Below, piece after piece: positions 1 to 3,957 of a stretch of 9,828 nucleotides of DNA (the stretch's first letter is position 1; each line of letters starts with the position of its first letter). This stretch comes from Collinsella aerofaciens (GTDB lineage Bacteria; Actinomycetota; Coriobacteriia; Coriobacteriales; Coriobacteriaceae), in the NCBI GenBank assembly GCA_905213725.1, contig CAJMJM010000071.1:1-9828 (forward strand), in the 5' to 3' direction. Both the position numbers and the translations under genes were made by a program. The notes beneath the pieces are model-generated. The model was not told the DNA's origin. It did not search any database and saw only the letters and a list, made by a program, of their open reading frames with translations.

Positions 1-488
1 CCTGGGACAGTGCCAAGTGGGAGCAGGACCTGCCACGCCTTGCGCATATCTCGACGGTGCCCAACACACCGGTTTCGGTGGACGAGGGCGTCATCGCTTG
101 CGAGAAGGCTTCCACGCTTAGTGATGAGCAGAGCGCAGTGGTGCTTGATCTGCTTGGCAAGCTCGGTGCGGTGGTCGAGCTCGATACGAGCCTGCTGTTT
201 GTGGGCGGCACGGTGGGTGGTTGCGCTCCGGCATTTGTCGCTATGGCAATCGAGGCCCTGGGCGATGCGGCGGTCAAGCACGGTATCCCGCGTGCCGATG
301 CCTATCGCATTGTGAGCCAGATGGTGCTGGGTACGGCAAAGCTGCAGCTTGCAACTGGCCAGCATCCTGCGGCGATGAAGGATGCCGTATGCTCGCCCGG
401 CGGCGCCACCATCAAGGGCGTCATCGCGCTCGAGGATGCCGGCATGCGCAGCGCCCTGGTCAAGGCCATCGACGCCACCCTTCAGTAA
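1..488 (+). CDS. proC: Pyrroline-5-carboxylate reductase, C-terminal part (5' end outside window)
   Basis: This enzyme reduces 1-pyrroline-5-carboxylate to L-proline with NAD(P)H, the last step of proline synthesis in the cytoplasm. The reading frame is open from the window edge (first whole codon at 3) and stops with TAA at 486-488, giving 161 residues of a protein usually about 265-280 long. The segment opens with the end of the Rossmann domain (TVPNTPVSVDEGV, matching the family's MPNTP motif). The all-helical dimerisation domain follows: CAPAFVAMAIEAL, where the family usually has GSGPAY, then the P5CR signature region KDAVCSPGGATIKGVIALE near the end. A GTG at 57 lies inside the conserved PNTP region, so it is not the true start. 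The gene is last in its transcription direction before a repeat-rich gap. The family assignment is firm; only the 5' end is missing. Confidence 0.95.
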   Translation, partial: WDSAKWEQDLPRLAHISTVPNTPVSVDEGVIACEKASTLSDEQSAVVLDLLGKLGAVVELDTSLLFVGGTVGGCAPAFVAMAIEALGDAAVKHGIPRADAYRIVSQMVLGTAKLQLATGQHPAAMKDAVCSPGGATIKGVIALEDAGMRSALVKAIDATLQ

Positions 489-500
489 AACCTTCCATTT

Positions 501-634
501 AGGGACAGGTTTATTTTGGCTGGTTTTCCTGCGGTTTTATCTCTATAGCAAAAAGCGCCCCGCAACTGGCTCAATTCCAGTTGCGGGGCGCTTGCGTTTG
601 CCCAGATAAAACCGACCAAAATAAACCTGTCCCT
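501..634. repeat. Nested inverted repeat (REP/REPIN-like) around a hairpin
   Basis: Positions 501-527 (beginning AGGGACAGGTTTATTTTGG) are the reverse complement of 608-634, with two adjacent mismatches over 27 bases. The arms flank a separate perfect 17-bp hairpin at 553-593. Paired inverted copies of GGGACAGGTT-type motifs resemble REP elements mobilised by RAYT (TnpA-REP) transposases; that parallel is from family knowledge. No transposase is present here, so if mobile the element is non-autonomous. It sits between the convergent 3' ends of proC and the 57-residue membrane protein gene. Confidence 0.75.
549..593 (-). terminator. Intrinsic terminator for the minus-strand small membrane protein gene
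   Basis: A perfect 17-bp stem (553-569 with 577-593, GC-rich core GCGCCCCGCAACTGG) has a 7-nt loop. On the minus strand it runs directly into five Ts (plus-strand A550-A554). The plus-strand side lacks a T-run, so it would be at best a weak terminator for proC. It lies inside the REP-like inverted repeat, about 50 bases beyond the small gene's stop. Confidence 0.7.
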
Positions 635-644
635 TTTTGGCAGG

Positions 645-818
645 TTAGTCCCAGAAGCCGTCTTCCTCATCCTCGGACTTGGGTCCGCGGTCGACGTACA
701 TCTTATGGGTACGCTTCTCCATTACAAAGGCAAGAATCGCAAATAACAGGATGCCGCCGGCGAAAAGGATGGCAAAACCGGTGCGGGTGCCAAACAAAAA
801 GGAAAAAACTGCGTCCAT
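645..818 (-). CDS. Small single-pass membrane protein, 57 residues, unknown function
   Basis: Read on the minus strand, ATG at 818-816 to TAA at 647-645 encodes 57 residues starting MDAVFSFLFGTRTG. The frame is supported by an AGAAGG ribosome site seven bases before ATG. Residues about 14-33 (GFAILFAGGILLFAILAFVM) form one clear transmembrane helix. It is followed by a basic stretch (EKRTHK) and an acidic, aromatic tail (EDEEDGFWD). By the positive-inside rule the tail should be cytoplasmic. There is no cleavable signal-peptide pattern. The gene is divergent from serS, with an intergenic region of 111 bases, and is followed by its own hairpin terminator. I do not recognise the family. The coherent hydrophobic helix, ribosome site and terminator make it a credible real gene despite its size. 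Confidence 0.75.
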   Translation of the reverse strand: MDAVFSFLFGTRTGFAILFAGGILLFAILAFVMEKRTHKMYVDRGPKSEDEEDGFWD

Positions 819-837
819 TGGGTGCCTTCTTGCGTAG

Positions 838-891
838 TTGAGTTGGGTCGTAAACGCTCATAAGTATATACTTGCCCATACATGTACAAGG
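838..891. promoter_or_regulatory. Divergent promoter region with palindromic -10 (serS / small membrane protein)
   Basis: A perfect 12-bp palindrome, AAGTATATACTT (862-873), contains TATACT on both strands. On the plus strand TATACT (867-872) lies 18 bases after TTGGGT (843-848) and would give a serS leader of about 50 bases. On the minus strand TATACT (868-863) follows TTGTAC (889-884) at a short 15-base spacing, pointing to the small membrane protein gene. The palindrome and boxes are visible; promoter activity is inferred. The leader is too short for a T-box. Confidence 0.45.
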
Positions 892-929
892 TTGCAACCT
901 AAATGGAATGTATATCGCCGGAGGATCTA

Positions 930-2213
930 ATGCTTGATATCAAGTTTGTTCGCGAGAATCCCGATGCCATCGATGTCGCCATGGCTAACCGCCAGACGTC
1001 TTGGGATCGCGAGAAGTTCTTTGAGCTCGACGACGAGCGCCGTGCCGTCATCACCGAGGTCGAGGAGCTCCAGGCTACGCGTAATGCCGAGTCCAAGAAG
1101 ATCGGCGCCCTGATGAAGGAGGGCAAGAAGGACGAGGCCGAGGCTGCCAAGGAGGCCGTGCGCGCCGTCAACGAGAAGATTGACGGTCTGGCCGAGCGTC
1201 GTACTGCCCTCGAGCAGGAGCAGTACGACTGCATGGCTCACCTGCCCAACATTCCTTGCGAGGCCACGCCGTACGGCAAGGACGAGGACGAGAACATCGA
1301 GCGTCGCCGCTGGGGCACCCCGCGCGAGTTCGACTTCGACTTTAAGCCGCACTGGGATCTGGGCACCGATCTGGACATCCTCGACTTCGAGCGCGGCAAC
1401 AAGCTCTCCGGCAGCCGTTTTACCGTTCTCGGTGGCGCTGGCGCCCGCCTGGAACGCGCCCTTATCAACTTCTTCCTCGATACGCACACCAGCCGTGGTT
1501 TTAAGGAGTGGTGGCCGCCCATCGTCGTCAAGCGTCAGACCATGTTTGGCACGGGTCAGCTGCCAAAGTTCGAGGACGACGCCTACCACGTCTCGGGCGA
1601 CAACTTCCTGATCCCCACCGCCGAGGTCGTGCTTACCAACCTGCACGCCGGCGAGGTCCTCGACGCCGACACCCTGCCGCGCCGCTACACCGCCTTCACC
1701 CCCTGCTTCCGCGAGGAGGCCGGTTCCGCCGGTCGCGACACCCGCGGCATCATCCGTCAGCACGAGTTCGACAAGGTCGAGATGGTCAAGTTCGCTAAGC
1801 CGGAGGAGTCCGACGAGGAGCTCGAGAGCATGACCGCCGAGGCCGAGTACCTGCTGCAGCAGCTTGGCCTTCCGTATCGCGTGATTAGCCTGTGCACCGG
1901 CGACTTGGGCTTCTCTGCCCGTCAGACCTACGACGTCGAGGTCTGGCTGCCGAGCTACAACGCCTACAAGGAGATCAGCTCCTGCTCCAACTGCGGCGAC
2001 TTCCAGGCCCGCCGCGCCAACATCAAGTACCGCGACCCCGAGAACTTCAAGGGCTCGCGTTACCTGCACACCCTTAACGGTTCCGGCCTGCCGGCTGGTC
2101 GTACCATGGCTGCCATTCTGGAGAACTACCAGAACGCCGACGGCACCATCACGATCCCCGAGGTTCTGCGTCCTTACATGGGCGGTCTCGAGAAGATCGA
2201 GCCGGTCGCGTAA
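930..2213 (+). CDS. serS: Seryl-tRNA synthetase
   Basis: This class II synthetase charges tRNA-Ser with serine using ATP and acts in the cytoplasm as a homodimer. The 427 residues match the usual bacterial length. Residues about 1-105 hold the N-terminal fold and a long, charged, heptad-rich coiled-coil arm that contacts the long variable arm of tRNA-Ser. The serine-binding TAE triad is at 230-232, motif 2 is [14 protein letters not shown] from residue 260, and motif 3 is [18 protein letters not shown] from residue 384. The start is the ATG at 930, preceded by GGAGGA at 920-925 and giving the typical opening [14 protein letters not shown]. An in-frame ATG at 903 lacks a good ribosome site and would add non-conserved residues. 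Codon use is strongly biased to C/G endings, as in highly expressed genes. It is monocistronic, with its own terminator. A tRNA-Ser gene lies further down the window but is not linked in transcription. Confidence 0.98.
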   Translation: MLDIKFVRENPDAIDVAMANRQTSWDREKFFELDDERRAVITEVEELQATRNAESKKIGALMKEGKKDEAEAAKEAVRAVNEKIDGLAERRTALEQEQYDCMAHLPNIPCEATPYGKDEDENIERRRWGTPREFDFDFKPHWDLGTDLDILDFERGNKLSGSRFTVLGGAGARLERALINFFLDTHTSRGFKEWWPPIVVKRQTMFGTGQLPKFEDDAYHVSGDNFLIPTAEVVLTNLHAGEVLDADTLPRRYTAFTPCFREEAGSAGRDTRGIIRQHEFDKVEMVKFAKPEESDEELESMTAEAEYLLQQLGLPYRVISLCTGDLGFSARQTYDVEVWLPSYNAYKEISSCSNCGDFQARRANIKYRDPENFKGSRYLHTLNGSGLPAGRTMAAILENYQNADGTITIPEVLRPYMGGLEKIEPVA

Positions 2214-2236
2214 CTTGGCTGCATAGGGGATATGCA

Positions 2237-2265
2237 AGGGCGCTCCTTCGGGGGCGCCCTATTTC
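2237..2265 (+). terminator. Intrinsic terminator of serS
   Basis: A 10-bp stem (2237-2246 with 2251-2260, one G-T pair) is capped by a TTCG tetraloop and followed by ATTTC. It starts 24 bases after the serS stop. The T-run is short but the stem is very stable. Confidence 0.8.
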
Positions 2266-2313
2266 GTGCGCAGGTCCATACCATGCCGTGCGGACAGCTC
2301 AATAGTAAACACA

Positions 2314-2335
2314 CGAACAACTGTTCTGTATACAG
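2314..2335. promoter_or_regulatory. LexA-like palindrome and adjoining CTGTATACAG palindrome
   Basis: CGAACAACTGTTCT (2314-2327) contains GAAC-N4-GTTC, the core of the Gram-positive LexA (SOS) box. It overlaps by one base a perfect 10-bp palindrome, CTGTATACAG (2326-2335). A possible extended -10, TGTTATGCT, ends at 2353. The site is 60 bases upstream of the 125-residue gene starting at 2387. The match is to the core only, and the central four bases do not fit the consensus well, so SOS control is a hypothesis. Confidence 0.35.
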
Positions 2336-2386
2336 CTATCTACCTGTTATGCTTTTGCTAAATAAGAGCGAGAGAAAGGGGACGCG

Positions 2387-2764
2387 ATGGAGCTGTTTGA
2401 TGATCGGGTGGTTTTGTTTGAGAGCGACGAGGGTGGGGAGTACCTGCTTGTAACGTGTGAGCCGTCTGGCATGGGTGGCCTGGTGCTTCGGCAGACGAGT
2501 GAGGGTCCGTTGACACAATGGTGTTTTGAGGAGTCGCCGCATGTGGTCGAGACCTTTGTGACGCACGTGGGGCTTGTGGCGCTGGAGCACTTCTATGGAG
2601 TTGGGACTTCCAACCAGGTCGCGCGTATGCTGTGCTTCGCGTTTGCTGATTATGATTGTGCCCAGCGGGTGAGATCGCTCCTGAGGGAACTTGATGCCAA
2701 GTTTGACGTGATCGAAAAGCCAATCGATCGTACGGGGAACGGCGGTATATGCGGAGCAGCATGA
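2387..2764 (+). CDS. Uncharacterised 125-residue protein
   Basis: ATG at 2387 is preceded by a purine-rich ribosome site (AAAGGGG, about 4-5 bases upstream), and TGA is at 2762-2764. I do not recognise the family. The protein is soluble, with no membrane helix or signal peptide. It opens with an acidic segment (MELFDDRVVLFESDEGGEYL) that reads as beta strands. The second half looks helical (NQVARMLCFAFADYDCAQRVRSLLREL), and the C-terminus is short and glycine-rich (GNGGICGAA). Codon use is less biased than in serS, suggesting low expression or a different history. It stands alone between the serS terminator and the first tRNA-Arg promoter, with a possible LexA-like site upstream. It could be a lineage-specific orphan. 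Confidence 0.7.
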   Translation: MELFDDRVVLFESDEGGEYLLVTCEPSGMGGLVLRQTSEGPLTQWCFEESPHVVETFVTHVGLVALEHFYGVGTSNQVARMLCFAFADYDCAQRVRSLLRELDAKFDVIEKPIDRTGNGGICGAA

Positions 2765-2800
2765 CAAAACTGCGTTTCACAAAAAAGTTTGAGATTGAGC

Positions 2801-2829
2801 TTGACTCCAATAAGCTAAAGTGGTTTTAT
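2801..2829 (+). promoter_or_regulatory. Promoter of tRNA-Arg copy 1
   Basis: TTGACT (2801-2806), a 17-base spacer and TTTTAT (2824-2829) align without gaps to the promoters of the other two tRNA-Arg copies. The -10 is poorer than the CATAAT seen in those copies, so this copy may be transcribed less. Confidence 0.7.
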
Positions 2830-2841
2830 ATGTCTTGCGCT

Positions 2842-2918
2842 GCGGCGTTACCTCAGCTGGATAGAGGGTCTGACTACGAATCAGAACGTCATAGGTTCGA
2901 ATCCTATACGCCGCACCA
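2842..2918 (+). tRNA. tRNA-Arg (anticodon ACG), copy 1
   Basis: A complete 77-base cloverleaf. The 7-bp acceptor pairs GCGGCGT with ACGCCGC. The D arm is CCTC...GAGG, the anticodon stem is TCTGA/TCAGA with loop CTACGAA (anticodon 2876-2878), and the T arm is ATAGG-TTCGAAT-CCTAT. Discriminator A and an encoded CCA complete it. The ACG anticodon is normally deaminated to ICG by TadA, so it reads CGU, CGC and CGA, the arginine codons that dominate serS here. It is identical to the copies at 3272 and 3506. Confidence 0.97.
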
Positions 2919-2927
2919 ATCGAACTT

Positions 2928-2956
2928 AAAGCCTCCGGCAACGGGGGCTTTTCTTT
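2928..2956 (+). terminator. Terminator of tRNA-Arg copy 1
   Basis: A 9-bp stem (AAAGCCTCC 2928-2936 with 2943-2951, one G-T pair) has loop GGCAAC and a T-rich tail TTTTCTTTT. It begins ten bases after the tRNA CCA. Confidence 0.9.
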
Positions 2957-3088
2957 TATGCCGCCACCGCATGGATTCGAACCTCGGTCGAGGCGCGAGC
3001 GTCAAGAAAACGCGAAGCGTTTTTAGCGAGCGGGCGAGGACGCCGGCAGGCGGGCGAAGCCGGTGCGGATCCGCGCAGCGGATGCGCG

Positions 3089-3108
3089 GAATCCTATACG
3101 CCGCACCA
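3089..3108 (+). pseudogene. tRNA-Arg 3'-end remnant 1
   Basis: Twenty bases (starting GAATCC, ending GCCGCACCA) are identical to the last 20 of the neighbouring tRNA-Arg. The D and anticodon arms, the 5' T-stem and the 5' acceptor strand are all missing, so it cannot make a tRNA. It resembles the tRNA 3' fragment left as a direct repeat when an element integrates at a tRNA end. Confidence 0.85.
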
Positions 3109-3118
3109 ATTGAACTTG

Positions 3119-3147
3119 AAGCCTCCGGCAACGGGGGCTTTTCTTTT
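3119..3147 (+). terminator. Duplicated terminator after tRNA remnant 1
   Basis: Same hairpin as the real tRNA terminator (AAGCCTCC...GGGGGCTT, loop GGCAAC) followed by TTTTCTTTT, exactly 190 bases downstream. It would stop any read-through from copy 1. Confidence 0.8.
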
Positions 3148-3230
3148 ACGCCGGCACCGCACGGATTCGAACCTCGGTCGAGGCGCGAGCATCTTAATCA
3201 TCACTTCGTAAAATTTTTCCAAATTGTCGC

Positions 3231-3259
3231 TTGACCCATCGAGGGGTCACGTGCATAAT
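3231..3259 (+). promoter_or_regulatory. Promoter of tRNA-Arg copy 2
   Basis: TTGACC (3231-3236), a 17-base spacer and CATAAT (3254-3259). An A/T-rich tract at about 3205-3225 upstream could act as an UP element. The predicted start is a few bases before the tRNA at 3272. Confidence 0.85.
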
Positions 3260-3271
3260 AATCCGTGCGTT

Positions 3272-3348
3272 GCGGCGTTACCTCAGCTGGATAGAGGGTC
3301 TGACTACGAATCAGAACGTCATAGGTTCGAATCCTATACGCCGCACCA
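3272..3348 (+). tRNA. tRNA-Arg (anticodon ACG), copy 2
   Basis: Identical in all 77 bases to copy 1, with anticodon at 3306-3308 and encoded CCA. This copy has its own promoter. Its terminator differs in sequence (perfect stem) and it lacks the 190-bp structured repeat seen after copies 1 and 3. Confidence 0.97.
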
Positions 3349-3357
3349 ATTGATTTT

Positions 3358-3385
3358 AAAGCTCCCGGCAACGGGAGCTTTTCTT
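3358..3385 (+). terminator. Terminator of tRNA-Arg copy 2
   Basis: A perfect 10-bp stem AAAGCTCCCG / CGGGAGCTTT with GCAA tetraloop, followed by TTTTCTT. It is related to the other tRNA-Arg terminators but diverged, with fully paired bases in place of their G-T pair. Confidence 0.92.
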
Positions 3386-3464
3386 ATATCGCGATGCGTC
3401 GAAGATCGCATCAAGTGGTCTAAATGAGTAAAAATCAAATTCAATAACTTTTTTCGAAAAATGC

Positions 3465-3493
3465 TTGACCTTTATTCAGTCGATGTGCATAAT
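3465..3493 (+). promoter_or_regulatory. Promoter of tRNA-Arg copy 3
   Basis: TTGACC (3465-3470), a 17-base spacer and CATAAT (3488-3493), with an A/T-rich stretch upstream (about 3430-3460) as a possible UP element. The boxes are identical to those of copy 2, while the spacer sequence differs. Confidence 0.85.
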
Positions 3494-3505
3494 AATCAAC
3501 AAGTC

Positions 3506-3582
3506 GCGGCGTTACCTCAGCTGGATAGAGGGTCTGACTACGAATCAGAACGTCATAGGTTCGAATCCTATACGCCGCACCA
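3506..3582 (+). tRNA. tRNA-Arg (anticodon ACG), copy 3
   Basis: Identical to copies 1 and 2, with anticodon at 3540-3542 and CCA encoded at 3580-3582. It lies exactly 664 bases from copy 1. The two share all downstream structure without insertions or deletions, pointing to block duplication. Confidence 0.97.
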
Positions 3583-3592
3583 ATTGAACTTG

Positions 3593-3620
3593 AAGCCTCC
3601 GGCAACGGGGGCTTTTCTTT
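3593..3620 (+). terminator. Terminator of tRNA-Arg copy 3
   Basis: Stem AAGCCTCC / GGGGGCTT (3593-3600 with 3607-3614), loop GGCAAC, tail TTTTCTTT. It is the same hairpin as in block 1. Confidence 0.9.
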
Positions 3621-3752
3621 TATGTCGCCGCTGCACGGATTCGAACCTCGGTCGAGGCGCGGGCGTAAAGAAAACGCGGAGCGTTTTTAGCCCGCGGGCG
3701 AGCGCGCCGGCAGGCGGGCGAAGCCGGTGCGGATCCGCGCAGCGGATGCGCG

Positions 3753-3772
3753 GAATCCTATACGCCGCACCA
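3753..3772 (+). pseudogene. tRNA-Arg 3'-end remnant 2
   Basis: Identical to remnant 1 and to the last 20 bases of the intact tRNAs, 190 bases after the same position in copy 3. It has only the 3' T-stem and acceptor strand plus CCA and is not functional as a tRNA. Confidence 0.85.
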
Positions 3773-3782
3773 ATTGAACTTG

Positions 3783-3810
3783 AAGCCTCCGGCAACGGGG
3801 GCTTTTCTTT
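3783..3810 (+). terminator. Duplicated terminator after tRNA remnant 2
   Basis: Copy of the tRNA-Arg terminator hairpin (3783-3804) plus T-rich tail, at the same place in the repeat unit as in block 1. It insulates the gene at 3958 from tRNA transcription. Confidence 0.8.
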
Positions 3811-3957
3811 TACGTAAGCACTGCATGGATTCGAACCTCGGTCGAGGCGCGGGCGTGAAGCGGACGATTTCTTATCGACTCGTGTAAGATTCCGAGTAGG
3901 TATCGCGGCCTATCCGCGACCACTCCTTCTCTCAACGACCGATCAGGGTGATACTTC

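Larger units (their letters stand above)
2899..3190 (+). repeat. tRNA-Arg-linked 190-bp structured repeat, block 1 (one full unit plus partial second)
   Basis: From the T-arm of tRNA copy 1 (GAATCC at 2899) a unit runs 190 bases and then restarts at 3089, continuing to about 3190. Each unit start carries the last 20 bases of the tRNA, its terminator hairpin, and the motif GGATTCGAACCTCGGTCGAG (2973 and 3163). The first 12 bases of that motif are the reverse complement of the tRNA T-arm sequence. The full unit then adds hairpins: AAAACGC-GAA-GCGTTTT (3007-3023), CCGGC...GCCGG, and GGATCCGCGC...GCGCGG(A)ATCC running into the next copy of the tRNA end. The same block recurs 664 bases downstream. 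No protein-coding signature is seen. Confidence 0.85.
3563..3856 (+). repeat. tRNA-Arg-linked 190-bp structured repeat, block 3 (one full unit plus partial second)
   Basis: The same arrangement as at 2899-3190, offset by 664 bases. A full unit begins at GAATCC (3563), the next starts at 3753, and the T-arm-complementary motif lies at 3637 and 3827. The second half of the full unit is identical to block 1. In the first half, changes are concentrated in the hairpin region: the outer bases here form CGCGGGC...GCCCGCG around AAAACGC-GGA-GCGTTTT, a complete stem, where block 1 pairs only five of seven. The block ends about 100 bases before the gene at 3958. Confidence 0.85.

Noticed and set aside
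903..929. Upstream in-frame ATG for serS
   Set aside because: The ATG at 930 has GGAGGA directly upstream and begins with the conserved [11 protein letters not shown]; the extension is not family-like and would contain the ribosome site.
820..929. T-box riboswitch upstream of serS
   Set aside because: The leader is at most about 100 bases, with no T-box consensus or antiterminator; too short for the element.
927..2237. A 436-residue open frame on the minus strand across serS
   Set aside because: It is the antisense shadow of a strongly codon-biased gene. Its translation is low-complexity (Leu, Val, Gly, Ala) and it has no promoter or ribosome site of its own.
2749..3817. Open plus-strand frames running through the tRNA-Arg genes (161, 67 and 118 residues)
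   Set aside because: They read through intact tRNAs, terminators and hairpin repeats. Their similarity to one another comes from the repeated tRNA sequence.
2899..3856. CRISPR-like array
   Set aside because: Units are 190 bases with only two partial tandem copies per block, and tRNA-derived ends explain the repeats. There are no short regularly spaced repeats with unique spacers and no cas genes.
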